From: Endozoicomonas sp. SCSIO W0465
GTDB taxonomy: Bacteria; Pseudomonadota; Gammaproteobacteria; Pseudomonadales; Endozoicomonadaceae
Length of the DNA stretch: 64,000 nucleotides
Direction of reading: 5' to 3'
Assembly (NCBI RefSeq): GCF_023716865.1
Contig: NZ_CP092417.1
Span: 5,062,001-5,126,000 of the forward strand
In this document: in pieces, positions 37,220 through 47,299 of the stretch
Position numbering within the stretch: the first letter of the stretch is position 1
Layout of the letters: each line of letters starts with the position of its first letter
Translations under genes and position numbers: made by a program
The notes under the pieces: model-generated
Seen by the model: the letters and a program-made list of their open reading frames with translations, nothing else
What the model was told of the DNA's origin: nothing
Databases searched by the model: none

Positions 37220-40200
37220 ATGCAGGTATCCAGTGATACATATAACGTAGCACCTTCAGCAGCATTATTAACTGAGGTCAACACCAGTGGTGTTGTTCGC
37301 ACCGATACTTTTGATACACAGCTGAATCGTCAAGTTACGCCATTGAATACTTCACAAGAAAAACCGCTAATTCGCTATAAAATCGAGAAAAGGAGTCCTG
37401 CATCACCCATTAAATCGACTTTCGAGCAAGGCACTGCATCGTTCATAAACCCGGAAACAGCTCAAAAAGATCTACCATCAGTCAGCGCTCCGATAAAAAC
37501 AGAACCCTCCCTGCCAGCATTCAAACGAGTTATTTTCTATGAAGTACTCACTGACATCATGCACTTTAACCATTACTATCCGGGGCAATTGGTTATTTTT
37601 GGTTCCTGTGGTGTTGACCTGCTCTACGCCCGTATTAATGAAAATGTGAATGATATTGATATCCTGTTGAATGATGAAGAAACTGCCAACAAACTGATTA
37701 TTAATCTCAATCGAAAACTGCAACATATTGTGTTTGCCGAAGCGTTCCCGTTGAAAGACTGTAGCCCAAACATGCGCCTTGTTGGCAGTCATCCAGATAA
37801 TTTTGAAGCATCACCTTTATCAGGGCAGTTAACCCTGTTTCTTACAGGAAAACCCTGGATCAAAATTGAATGTTCGGTTAAAACCACATGGATGAAAGAA
37901 CTGGACTTCACCCATGATCATTATGTCAACAGAATCCCCATCTACATAAAAGCACAGTATGGAGGTACCCTTCCTGTTTTGTCGCCAAATGGTTATCTGG
38001 CTCTTGATATTTTTTCCTTAAAAAAAAATAATGAGAAGCTGATTGTCAATGAAAATAATAACCAGAAACTGACAGGAGTCCTCAATAGTGCAGTTGCCCT
38101 TTCAAAAATTGATAAACATTTTATCACGCTGTACTGTCAGCAAACCAATCCATCGTTTTACGACTCAGAACTATTTAAAGCACTGAACAGACAGTTTCAT
38201 GAAACCATTGCTTTAATAAGGAACATTTGTCCTGTTGAACGATTATACCACTGTTTTTTTTCTTCACCCTATCAACTAAAACATTCCCCATCCCCTGAAA
38301 AAAGGGCGTTAATAAACATCCTGTCATCTGACAAATTCAGGCATGAACCTGCCTATTCGTTCCATGATCTGATGATTTTGCTGAGAAATGATTTTGATCT
38401 GGAAAATACGGCAAAAGATGGGAATTGCTTTTACGAATCCCTTGCCAGCGGACTGAATAAAAACAGAACAGCAGCAATCAATTTCCTGAAAACGCATAAC
38501 TTTCTGCGCGGCATCTCACTACATAACCCTGCGAATAAAAACATGGTCATCAGTTCTGAAATGATTAGGTACACAGTCCATCACTGGATAGCCTGTGCAT
38601 ACACCGCCGGACTGAGTGCTTCTGAATACGAGGAACTGAATACGTTGATCCTTCCGGAGTCTGGCAAAACCATTAATGACCTGCTGGAGAACCGAACGAT
38701 TGCTAACCCGGCAGGTAATCCGAATGATACCGCTCACTATGGATGGAGCTCTCTACTGCACATAGTGGCGATCATCACTGGCACAACCATTATTTTACTG
38801 AAAGTAAACCCCAAGGAACAAAACATTGAGAAACATAAGCACAGCATTCATGAAGCAAATCAATTAACGCCGAATCTGATCAAAACATTAAAAATTAAAC
38901 AGCCCGCGCTGTTTAATTGCGCTGTAGGTGATACACGACTAGCCAGTTTATTATTTATTGCTCACTCCGGAGGGGACCATTATTATGCGGCCTCCCCATC
39001 GCCAAGACTGATTAACGTTTTCAAACCCTACATTCTTGCTGAACGTTATCTCATGGCACCGGCCCAATCTGAAGAACATCAGTTTAAACAGGCACAACAT
39101 CGCTCTGGTCAACCACCGGTTCATCAGCAGGCAATCACCATAGCATCATCCGGCAGTCCACTCCCCCCCCCAAACAAAAGCCCGGACACTGTCGAACAGA
39201 AAACCCAAAATCACGCCCTGGAAAGTCCAGGATGCCTCGTTACAGGAAAAAAAAAATCATCAGAAGATACCGTTGTTGAGCCAGCCAATCCGACAACGAC
39301 TAAAGAGGTAGACCGGGAGGCGCTCATTAAGAAAAAAACTCAAATTGTGTTAGCCATGATATCCAATCCGGAAACCTGTCACAGCCTCAGTGAGGATAAG
39401 AAGCATAAACTTGGCGATAGTTTATTTAATGAGGTATTAAAGGTTATTCAGGAACCCGGCCAGACGGACCGGATAACCGTTGACATGAGAGCCCTTTCGG
39501 ATACCACGCTGTTAGCACTGGAAACAGGAAAGCAGTTAAATCACATAGAATCAATACTGATTCTGGCACTTTACCAGATCATTCATCTCAGTGACGTTAA
39601 CAACCCGATGCTCATGACTGAAATACTCAGGGACTTACGGACCGTCAATCGTGCAAAGCACATTAAAGCCCCGGTTGTGCTGACCATACTGGCTGCCCGA
39701 ACCGGATCTCCTGAAGCATTCAATCTTGCTGTGCAACCGTGTACTCCGACCTACAACCAGCAGAAATATCATGATCTGAGCTTTACTCTTCCTGCCGAAT
39801 TCGACGCACTCTATCCTGATTACCGGACCATGAATCCCTATCTGATTTATAGTGTTGTGTATTTTATAGAAAAAAAGGTTTTCTCCGCACCCGATTGGCA
39901 AGAGGTAGATCTGTATTTCCCTGTTGATAAAGAGCTCAACGCGTTATTAACACCAACACTATTAATCAGTGATACACGGGAATCAGGTACATCGGAATCC
40001 GGTACAACAGACATCACCACAATGCGCTCGGCCATGCTGCATTGTGTGTACAAGGGCAATATATCCCTGCACAGGGGTGACACGGCACGCGCCCTGACGT
40101 TATTTTTAAAAGCAGCCATTGCCTACGTTATGGCAACCGATAACGGGACAGATATCAGTCATTATGAAGAGGCAGCAGGACTATCAGCTATTTATATGAC

Positions 40201-42691
40201 GATTCGCCTGATCCCCTGTATTGATCCACAGTGCGACCTGCAGTCAGAAGCACCTTTTCTTCATAGCTGGATGCCTCATATTAACCTTATCCGACATCGC
40301 CTTGAAACGGCCAGCCTGAAAACATTGCTCTACGCAATCAAGGCTCAACGAACGACTGAAACACTCTGGGCTCACAGCTTGTTTACCTACGCCTACAGCA
40401 AAACAGCAACACTGCTCGGGTATGCATTGCCTGAGTCTTTTGAGACATTCAAGTCCTTACTGGATCAGGAGATAACATTCCTGTTTGATCATGGCAGCCC
40501 CGTCGAGGAACCCCCACCCCCACCCTGCTCCGCCGGGAAAAAATCCGATACGATAGCCACAACAGCACTCACCATCAGCAACAGCAAGGAATACACACTT
40601 GCCAGCTCTGCTAATGGCAAGCAAAAATGGCAAGCCGATCCGGTATTGCTGGCAAAGTACAAAATTAGCGAGAAACAGACACCCAAAAAACAAAACAGAA
40701 AAGCGATAGAGAATGTTAAAATCCTGAAAGAGCGTGTTGAAAGTTTATCAAATGACTTTTTGCACTTATACAAGGATGCCAATCCCAATAAAACAAGAAA
40801 CGCAGCCAATATTTATACCCGAGCCATTGAGTTATTTGACCAAAGCATTGCACTGGCAACCCAGGATATCCCCATCATTACCCGCGAATATGAAAGCGGA
40901 TCCAGAGACAGTTTAAAAACCTATGTTCTGGAGAAAACCAAAATGCAAAAAGCAGTATTAATGCTCAACACACTATATGGCTTTGCCGCGCTATCGCATA
41001 TCAAAGAAGATCTCCTGTTTAAACAGGAGTTGGTGGAAAAATTAATACTATTTCACAATACACTGCTTAGTAAAGAGTCAATAGAATCCATCGCTGAGAA
41101 ACACCAGCAAAAGTTGGATAAACGGGTAGCCCACTTCATTGAATTGCTGGACCCATTGCAATACAACGATCGCTCTGAACCGTTCTTGAAAAGCATGGTA
41201 TTGATTCTGGTTTCTTGTAAACGCCTTGTTTCGAACTGTATAAGCGATAAAAATGTTGTTTCAATAGCATCGCTTATCAAACAATGGATCGCTAATTGTA
41301 ACAATGAAATCAATCTGATGGAGACACTGGAGCTGATTATTACCCTTGGCTTTAGTGACCATGAATTCCATACACAATTTAACCCGCTTATTGATACAAT
41401 ATTACTGAAAATTCAGTACTTAACCGCAAAACAAGACGATAATTCTGATAAAGAAGACCAGCTCATTCTCTATCAAAGCGTTGAAAAAATACTGGGAAAA
41501 TTCGATTCAACCGAACAGATCAAATTTTACCAGTCCATCTGGACACCCCAGTGTGAACGACTTTACAAGATGACCAATCAGGAGATGGCGCTTAAAAGTG
41601 CCGAAGCAGAAAAATATTGGGACATTTTGATCCGGGAAGAGCAGGAGAATAATGCCAGAGAACAGAAAAAATTTGAATCCATTATCAATGGCAAACTGTC
41701 AACAATAACCTCTGAGCAAAATAACCATTACACTGAGGATGACGCTGAATCGGACAGCGAAGAATCCACCTCAGTGGAACCTCATCAACCACCCTGCAGT
41801 GTCAGCAGTGATCATTCTGGTGACCTCAACGATATCGCTTCTTCGAAGACAGCTAATGACTCACTGAAAATGGCCTGGCAATATTATGGGAATGGTCAGT
41901 TATCAAAGGCAGATACCATAGTATTGGGGCTGTTAAAAAACCCGCCGGACGACTCGCTATTGATTGTTGAGATAAAATCGTTACGCGCCGAGATACTGTT
42001 TAAACAATTCTTTGATCGGGTTCTTCAGGGTATGCAGAGGAGCCGGGGTATTTCTATTTGTTCCAGTAATTATCTGAAAAAAATGAAATCTGATCTATGC
42101 AAACAAAAAGAGCTGTCAAAATCGGACAAAAACACACGAATCACGCTACAAAAACAGCAGATACGTAATCTAAGCGATAAAGTTTTTGAACTGGCAACAT
42201 CATTCTCAACACATCAACACATACTGCAGGATGCTTTTACGCTGCAAAAAGAGATCATCAATGTACTGCAATTATTCGCCATGGACGGCGATCAGGAAAC
42301 ACAGGATTTATCTGAGATCAAATATGACCTTGAACTGATCATGAGTGAACAAGATCGTATTTCATGCTTTGTAGCGAATATAAAAACAGCCAGTGAAAAT
42401 ATGATAAAAATCCTTGACTGCCGAAGGCAACTGCTGGCGCTTATCCGGGAAGTAACTGCCAGAAAATCAATTTCAGGTCAGTCCTGTTTGCCCGCTGCCG
42501 GAGTTTTTGCCTCGAAAAACAGACCATCGGGCACGAAAAGCAATCTTGATCCAGTCCCGGAAGAAGCCCTGTCCGAAACAGAAATCCGCAGAAAGATGAA
42601 AACGCTGGCCCAGGCGATGGAAAATTTCCAAGCGCTCCTGCTCGGGCCGCAGCAGAGCAGTTTTGTACAGAGGCTAATCGAAGCACCTTGA
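37220..42691 (+). CDS. 1823-residue protein with nucleotidyltransferase-like and OTU protease domains
   Basis: Large multidomain protein, probably a secreted effector. Residues 1-95 are polar, Ser/Thr/Pro-rich. Residues ~110-240 resemble a nucleotidyltransferase core: FGSCGVDLLYAR (Gly 128, Ser 129) followed by NDIDILL (Asp 145, Asp 147). Residues ~390-600 form an OTU-type deubiquitinase: AKDGNCFYESLA (Asp 400, Cys 403) and GGDHYYA (His 587). Residues ~630-700 are a Pro/Ser linker. The rest, 700-1820, is mainly helical with coiled-coil-like and TPR-like stretches (MAWQYYGNGQLSKADTIVLGLL). No membrane span. OTU proteases act on ubiquitin, a eukaryotic target, which argues for delivery into a host cell. 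Activity and secretion are inferred. A strong terminator follows. Confidence 0.75.
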   Translation: MQVSSDTYNVAPSAALLTEVNTSGVVRTDTFDTQLNRQVTPLNTSQEKPLIRYKIEKRSPASPIKSTFEQGTASFINPETAQKDLPSVSAPIKTEPSLPAFKRVIFYEVLTDIMHFNHYYPGQLVIFGSCGVDLLYARINENVNDIDILLNDEETANKLIINLNRKLQHIVFAEAFPLKDCSPNMRLVGSHPDNFEASPLSGQLTLFLTGKPWIKIECSVKTTWMKELDFTHDHYVNRIPIYIKAQYGGTLPVLSPNGYLALDIFSLKKNNEKLIVNENNNQKLTGVLNSAVALSKIDKHFITLYCQQTNPSFYDSELFKALNRQFHETIALIRNICPVERLYHCFFSSPYQLKHSPSPEKRALINILSSDKFRHEPAYSFHDLMILLRNDFDLENTAKDGNCFYESLASGLNKNRTAAINFLKTHNFLRGISLHNPANKNMVISSEMIRYTVHHWIACAYTAGLSASEYEELNTLILPESGKTINDLLENRTIANPAGNPNDTAHYGWSSLLHIVAIITGTTIILLKVNPKEQNIEKHKHSIHEANQLTPNLIKTLKIKQPALFNCAVGDTRLASLLFIAHSGGDHYYAASPSPRLINVFKPYILAERYLMAPAQSEEHQFKQAQHRSGQPPVHQQAITIASSGSPLPPPNKSPDTVEQKTQNHALESPGCLVTGKKKSSEDTVVEPANPTTTKEVDREALIKKKTQIVLAMISNPETCHSLSEDKKHKLGDSLFNEVLKVIQEPGQTDRITVDMRALSDTTLLALETGKQLNHIESILILALYQIIHLSDVNNPMLMTEILRDLRTVNRAKHIKAPVVLTILAARTGSPEAFNLAVQPCTPTYNQQKYHDLSFTLPAEFDALYPDYRTMNPYLIYSVVYFIEKKVFSAPDWQEVDLYFPVDKELNALLTPTLLISDTRESGTSESGTTDITTMRSAMLHCVYKGNISLHRGDTARALTLFLKAAIAYVMATDNGTDISHYEEAAGLSAIYMTIRLIPCIDPQCDLQSEAPFLHSWMPHINLIRHRLETASLKTLLYAIKAQRTTETLWAHSLFTYAYSKTATLLGYALPESFETFKSLLDQEITFLFDHGSPVEEPPPPPCSAGKKSDTIATTALTISNSKEYTLASSANGKQKWQADPVLLAKYKISEKQTPKKQNRKAIENVKILKERVESLSNDFLHLYKDANPNKTRNAANIYTRAIELFDQSIALATQDIPIITREYESGSRDSLKTYVLEKTKMQKAVLMLNTLYGFAALSHIKEDLLFKQELVEKLILFHNTLLSKESIESIAEKHQQKLDKRVAHFIELLDPLQYNDRSEPFLKSMVLILVSCKRLVSNCISDKNVVSIASLIKQWIANCNNEINLMETLELIITLGFSDHEFHTQFNPLIDTILLKIQYLTAKQDDNSDKEDQLILYQSVEKILGKFDSTEQIKFYQSIWTPQCERLYKMTNQEMALKSAEAEKYWDILIREEQENNAREQKKFESIINGKLSTITSEQNNHYTEDDAESDSEESTSVEPHQPPCSVSSDHSGDLNDIASSKTANDSLKMAWQYYGNGQLSKADTIVLGLLKNPPDDSLLIVEIKSLRAEILFKQFFDRVLQGMQRSRGISICSSNYLKKMKSDLCKQKELSKSDKNTRITLQKQQIRNLSDKVFELATSFSTHQHILQDAFTLQKEIINVLQLFAMDGDQETQDLSEIKYDLELIMSEQDRISCFVANIKTASENMIKILDCRRQLLALIREVTARKSISGQSCLPAAGVFASKNRPSGTKSNLDPVPEEALSETEIRRKMKTLAQAMENFQALLLGPQQSSFVQRLIEAP

Positions 42692-42701
42692 AAAGAAGCA
42701 C

Positions 42702-42736
42702 TTTGAGAAAGAGCCGCATAGCGGCTCTTTCTCAAA
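42702..42736. terminator. Bidirectional intrinsic terminator
   Basis: A perfect 16-bp stem (TTTGAGAAAGAGCCGC and its complement) with loop ATA, A-rich on one side and T-rich on the other. It lies between the convergent 1823-residue effector gene and sspB and should end transcription from both. Confidence 0.93.
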
Positions 42737-42757
42737 AGTAGCCTGCCTGTGAACGGG

Positions 42758-43180
42758 CTACTTAACCACTTTCAAATGAGGACGACCCGGTTTCTTGGGT
42801 GGCTGAGGAGGCTCTTCATCCGGCACTTCTGCCTGAGTATCTTCCACCTCTTCCTGTCCATCAAGTGGCTCCACCTCAAAAACCATTCCCTGACCATTCT
42901 CCTGAGCATAAATAGCCATCAATGCAGGAACAGGCACAGTAATCGTCAGGGCGCGACCACCAAAACGACCATCAAACATGATGTAATCATTACCAATATT
43001 CAGTGCCCGTACCGCTGTTGGCGAGATGTTCAGAACAATCTGACCATCCTTAACGTACGCTTGTGGAACCTCAACGCCACGGCGATGGGCATCCACCAGA
43101 ATATAGGGGGTGCAATCGTTATCAAGAATCCATTCATACAATGCTCTGGCAATATACGAACGGCTACTGGTCATCGTCAT
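42758..43180 (-). CDS. sspB: SspB, ClpXP adaptor
   Basis: Delivers ssrA-tagged peptides to ClpXP. It has 140 residues from the ATG at 43180, which follows GGAGG by five bases; an in-frame start six codons upstream lacks this. The substrate-binding domain begins SSRSYIARALYEWILDNDCTPYILVDA and includes RGVEVPQAYVKDGQIVLNISP. An acidic linker leads to the C-terminal GRPHLKVVK, the tail that docks on ClpX. The order sspA-sspB is conserved; the gap is 36 bases. Confidence 0.96.
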   Translation of the reverse strand: MTMTSSRSYIARALYEWILDNDCTPYILVDAHRRGVEVPQAYVKDGQIVLNISPTAVRALNIGNDYIMFDGRFGGRALTITVPVPALMAIYAQENGQGMVFEVEPLDGQEEVEDTQAEVPDEEPPQPPKKPGRPHLKVVK

Positions 43181-43216
43181 AACAGCCTCCGGAAACACTC
43201 CACGCCGCCAGCCAGG

Positions 43217-43846
43217 TTACTCACGCATTTCCTTTTCGATTTCAGAAAGACTCTCCTGGAACGACTCACGCTCAAATAAACGCTCAGCATAGTCCAGAAT
43301 AGACTTACCCTGCTTGGGCAGTTCAACGCCCAGCACCGGTAGACGCCATAGGATTGGTGCAACACAGCAGTCCACCAGAGTGAACTCTTCACTCATAAAG
43401 AACGGCATTTCAGAAAAAATCGGTTCAACAGCCAGCAAGCTCTCACGTAGCTCTTTACGGGCACGAGCCGCTGGCGTCTCCTTGGTTCTGGGATCCAGAA
43501 TGGTATCCACCAGGGCACACCAGTCTTTCTGAATACGGTGTATCATCAGTCGGCTCTGGGCGCGGCTGACAGGATAGACAGGCAGCAGCGGTGGATGAGG
43601 AAAACGTTCGTCCAGATATTCCATCATGACGTTTGGCTCATAAAGAACCAGTTCCCGGTCAACCAGCGTAGGCACGTTGTTGTAGGGGTTCAGATCGGAA
43701 AGCTCCCTGGGCAGGTTCTCCGGATTAACATTCTGAACATCAACAGCAACGCCCTTTTCTGCCAGTACAATACGAACCCGGTGACAGTAATGGTCAGCTG
43801 GATCCGAGAAAAAAATCATGGATGACTTTTTGGCAACTACAGCCAT
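43217..43846 (-). CDS. sspA: SspA, stringent starvation protein A
   Basis: 209 residues with a glutathione-transferase fold: thioredoxin-like N-terminal half (IFFSDPADHYCHRVRIVLAEKGV, NPYNNVPTLVDRELVLYE) and helical C-terminal half (CCVAPILWRLPVLGVELP). SspA lacks GST activity and binds RNA polymerase, affecting stationary-phase and acid-stress genes and, in host-associated bacteria, virulence. The upstream 280 bases (43847-44126) show no gene and no clear promoter; in many relatives ribosomal or cytochrome bc1 genes lie here instead. Confidence 0.95.
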   Translation of the reverse strand: MAVVAKKSSMIFFSDPADHYCHRVRIVLAEKGVAVDVQNVNPENLPRELSDLNPYNNVPTLVDRELVLYEPNVMMEYLDERFPHPPLLPVYPVSRAQSRLMIHRIQKDWCALVDTILDPRTKETPAARARKELRESLLAVEPIFSEMPFFMSEEFTLVDCCVAPILWRLPVLGVELPKQGKSILDYAERLFERESFQESLSEIEKEMRE

Positions 43847-44126
43847 GAAGTACCCCCGCCTTCATGCAAAGGATGAGAGAGTTCGGCAACAATCCCGGTC
43901 ATGACAGCAGCCAGAGGATAACCACAGGCTACTGCATAACGGGTAAAACAGCCGCCCGCGAAATAACGCACTATCATAGCAAACTTTGCACCTTCCATAA
44001 CAGCCCCAACAACGCAAATACACTCTACAACAATAAGATACCGGAAATTTACAGCAGCCTGAGAGATCCGCAACTTGAATCTGAGCGTGTCAACAGGAGT
44101 CCGGTGGCGCTCACAGACATCCAGAA

Positions 44127-45530
44127 TCAGCCCCCTGGTGATATTTGCCGCTTGAAATTATGGAAGAACTGACTGTAGAAAGTCATATTTGGATCAAATT
44201 CCTGCTTCAGGGCTAACCACTCTTTAGCCCTTGGATAGGCGTCAATTAACCAGTCAGTATCTTTTGGCAGGTCAAATGCCAGGTAAGGTTTTCCTCCTAC
44301 GCTCTGAGTCAACCGATACAACCGTTTTTTAAACAAATCAAGGTCTGACTGGATTGCTTTTCGATTCTCAATCACAAAAACAAAAACGATAGAATCCTGA
44401 GTAATCAACTGAAGCATATTTTTTGCCTGTTGATTCTGTATATATTTTGTGGTGATTTCGTGAAACTTTAATCCTGAAGAGCCAGTCACCAGATCAGGTA
44501 TAGCTTCAGAAAATTCTTCATAGTGATGCAGTGGAACTGCCACGCTCAGTAGCTGGCTTGACTGATTCGGACCGCCCCATTTAAATGAAAACCGATGATG
44601 GTGAAGATACTCACGTCTTGTTGTCTGGTCAGCAACAGCAGAATTCTTTGTTTTATTGGCTCGGGACGGCTGGAGAGGCTGCCCTTTGTCAGCCACTTCA
44701 TAATACTCATGGATATTAACCAATAGCTCTCCAGTACCAAACTCTAAAAGCCCGTAGTGTTTATCCAGTTCTTTTGATTGGCTGACCTGTGTTTTCAAGT
44801 AAACAGCATACTCACTGTTGCTGTGCTGGTAATTTCTTAACTGAATGGCAACATCCGGAACCAGCAAAATAGTGGCTTCAAGAATAACCCCAAAGGCCCC
44901 GTGGCCACCAATAACCGCTTCAAAGCATCGGCTATTGTGTGTTCTGGAGCACTCCATCACTTCACCATCTGCCTTCAGCAGGGTAAATGACTTTATTGAG
45001 TCGATCATGGGACCAAACCTGGGGTCACGCCCCATGGCATTGGCAGACATGCTGCCGCCGATCGTAAAAACGCTGAAATCCTGCATAACGCCGGGTGCCA
45101 GCGCAGGACCGGAATTATCCTGTTTCAGAATATTGATTAACTCATCCCAGGTCACCTGGGCTGATACAGTAAGATACTGTCCATCCAGTGACGATTTGAC
45201 CGGCATTTTTTCAAGAGAAAGAAGGAGGTACTGCTTATCCTGGTCTCCTTTATGACAGGTTACCTGCCCTGCCATACTGTGTTTTGCACCGGTCAGAATT
45301 ATTTTTTTGCCTGATTGCTTTGCGTGCTTTACCAGTTTGACAAGTTGTTGTCGTGACTCGGGAAAAAACTCATTGATATTGTTGCAGGTATTGATACCGC
45401 CAGCATCGGTATGAATAGAGACGGTTTCGTAAACCAGGCTATCTGGAAATTCATTTGCAAATAGTTTGCCCGTCAGTATCAACAAAAACAGAGTTAAACC
45501 AGTGGAAAGAATCGCTCTTGCTTCCTGCAT
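44127..45530 (-). CDS. Exported FAD-binding oxidoreductase (sugar-lactone oxidase-like)
   Basis: 467 residues. The N-terminus, about 25 residues with LSTGLTLFLLILTGKLFA, looks like a Sec signal peptide. An FAD-binding PCMH domain follows (GKKIILTGAKHSMAGQ, LAPGVMQDFSVFTIGGSMSANAMGRD, VIGGHGAFGVILEATI). HSMAGQ corresponds to the flavin-contact motif seen in aldonolactone and alditol oxidases, and the C-terminus (FDPNMTFYSQFF) resembles that family. It probably oxidises a sugar lactone or alcohol in the periplasm with oxygen or a quinone as acceptor; substrate unknown. No operon partner. Confidence 0.8.
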   Translation of the reverse strand: MQEARAILSTGLTLFLLILTGKLFANEFPDSLVYETVSIHTDAGGINTCNNINEFFPESRQQLVKLVKHAKQSGKKIILTGAKHSMAGQVTCHKGDQDKQYLLLSLEKMPVKSSLDGQYLTVSAQVTWDELINILKQDNSGPALAPGVMQDFSVFTIGGSMSANAMGRDPRFGPMIDSIKSFTLLKADGEVMECSRTHNSRCFEAVIGGHGAFGVILEATILLVPDVAIQLRNYQHSNSEYAVYLKTQVSQSKELDKHYGLLEFGTGELLVNIHEYYEVADKGQPLQPSRANKTKNSAVADQTTRREYLHHHRFSFKWGGPNQSSQLLSVAVPLHHYEEFSEAIPDLVTGSSGLKFHEITTKYIQNQQAKNMLQLITQDSIVFVFVIENRKAIQSDLDLFKKRLYRLTQSVGGKPYLAFDLPKDTDWLIDAYPRAKEWLALKQEFDPNMTFYSQFFHNFKRQISPGG

Positions 45531-46190
45531 ATTTAAGTAGTTAAAAGTTTGCTTATGGATATTTTGATCGTACTATCAGGCAGACAAAGAAAGAGATCCT
45601 TAATCTATTATAAGTGGGTCTTGAACTAAAACGTCCCCAACCTATGAAGTATGTCAATATCACTGATGAAGCTGTTGTATTAACTTTGAAATACGCCAAG
45701 CACTACGGCCCTCTGAGGTGTATCAGGGAAAGAGCTCATGGTCTTCTATTGAGTAATCGAGGCTTTACCCTTGAGCAAATTGCAGAAATCCTTGAGATTA
45801 AATATCAGACCGTTTCCCAATGGATTGATGATTGGGAGGACTATGGTATTCGTGCATTGTATAAGAAACATGGTGGTGGAAGATCTTGCATATATGATGA
45901 ATCTGAAGTGCAACGCATAAAAGAGTTAGTAGCAGAAGAGCCTCGTCGTTTATCGTATGTAAAATCCAAAATTGAGGATGAGACCGGTAAATCCTCATCA
46001 AAACTTACTCTGGCCAACATCGTAAAAAAGTTAGGACTGGTTTACAAAAGACTCCGTAAATCGTGCAAACATAAACGGGACGAAGAGCATTTCCAGCGTT
46101 GTAAAACTGCACTGAAAGACGCCCAGGAAGCTGAGCGCAAAGGGTTAATAAACTTGTTTTATTTTGATGAGTCCGGATTTACTCAAGAAC

Positions 46191-47299
46191 GGCTAAGTTA
46201 CCGTTAATGGTTGGAAGCACCAATGTTCAGTAATTCTGCTGATCAACCGGCCAACAGTTAATTTTTTTGCTGCCGTCAGTTCTCGCCTCCAGGCCAGATA
46301 ATGGGGAAGGTAACGAGTTGCAACCCCTTGGAATACGCCGCCAATCCAGCGTTTTAAATGACTGTGATAAGAATTTACAGTCTGGATGTGGTAGATGCCT
46401 TCAACAACATGTTGACCTGCTGATGTCACCAGCTCCTTGAAGACAAATCCAAGCTTGTCAGCAAGTTTTTCGTGAGCGAGGTGTGCATCCGCACAGACCG
46501 TGGCCTGTATCGATATGCGGCCATTTAAATGCCTGCACAATTCATTAGCACTTTCGTTTTCTAATACACCGTCAACGGTATTTCGATTACGGTCCCGAGC
46601 CACCATTACCGGGACTTTTCGGGCTTTGTTGGGATCATTACCCCGCTTTCGGGTTGGCCGTGGAAGGCCTTCTCTTTGCCCTTTGAAGGATTCACGGAAA
46701 AATGTTTCATCAAGCTCAGTAATGCCACAAAGCTCTTCTGCTTGATCATTATTAATCACTTCAAGAAAGCGGTGACGCCAGCGGAACGCAGTTTTCAAGT
46801 CAATGGCATTCTCAGCAGCAGCTGGTCGCAAGACCATAGAGTGAGTCATACCTGCGAGGTACTTGTTCCATTTTTCAGGGTGCCTGAGCCTTGCCAAAGG
46901 CGTTCCACTAAAGGCGTTAAACGTTGAGTCGCAAGTCTTGCAGTGGTAGCGCTGTCGGCCATTTCGTATGCCCCAGCGACCAACGCTATGGCTTTTGCAT
47001 TTGGGGCACCTGGGGTTTTCGGCAAATTGGGCAAGTATGCTCTTTTCTACGTCAGGTGTTGCATTATCGTTATTGGGTATAGATTCACTGTAAACAGGTT
47101 CAGAGTCAGTGGTTTCTACTACCTCGGTAACCTCTATTTGAGTACTAAGGAGCGAGTTGTTAAGAATGTCTCGCTGTTCACTGGTTAATGTTGAAATGGA
47201 ATCAATAAAATTCTGGAAGAGTTCAGATTGCATATCACTCCCCTACAACGTAGATTTTATGGGAGTTTAGCTGATTCAACCATTAACGGTAACTTAGCC
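46191..47299 (-). mobile_element. IS1595-type element
   Basis: 1109 bases with perfect 23-bp terminal inverted repeats beginning GGCTAAGTTACCGTTAATGG, flanked by CTCAAGAAC on both sides (46182-46190 and 47300-47308). IS1595 elements make 8-bp duplications; the ninth matching base may be chance. Inserted in the IS630-type transposase gene. Confidence 0.95.
46193..47233 (-). CDS. IS1595-family (ISXO2-like) transposase
   Basis: 346 residues. A zinc ribbon at about residues 75-100 (CPKCKSHSVGRWGIRNGR ... CKTC) precedes the ISXO2-like catalytic domain: ELDETFFRESFKGQRE (first Asp), CADAHLAHEKLADKLG (second Asp), and the VNSYHSHLKRWIGGVFQGVATRYLPHYLAW block in place of the final Glu/Asn region. 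The stop codon lies within the terminal repeat. The element appears complete. Confidence 0.93.
   Translation of the reverse strand: MQSELFQNFIDSISTLTSEQRDILNNSLLSTQIEVTEVVETTDSEPVYSESIPNNDNATPDVEKSILAQFAENPRCPKCKSHSVGRWGIRNGRQRYHCKTCDSTFNAFSGTPLARLRHPEKWNKYLAGMTHSMVLRPAAAENAIDLKTAFRWRHRFLEVINNDQAEELCGITELDETFFRESFKGQREGLPRPTRKRGNDPNKARKVPVMVARDRNRNTVDGVLENESANELCRHLNGRISIQATVCADAHLAHEKLADKLGFVFKELVTSAGQHVVEGIYHIQTVNSYHSHLKRWIGGVFQGVATRYLPHYLAWRRELTAAKKLTVGRLISRITEHWCFQPLTVT

Noticed and set aside
42758..43292. Plus-strand frame over sspB (MNGLLNHFQMRTTRFLGWL...)
   Set aside because: Antisense to a clear SspB with docking tail; composition (His/Asn/Thr-rich) is that of an antisense shadow.
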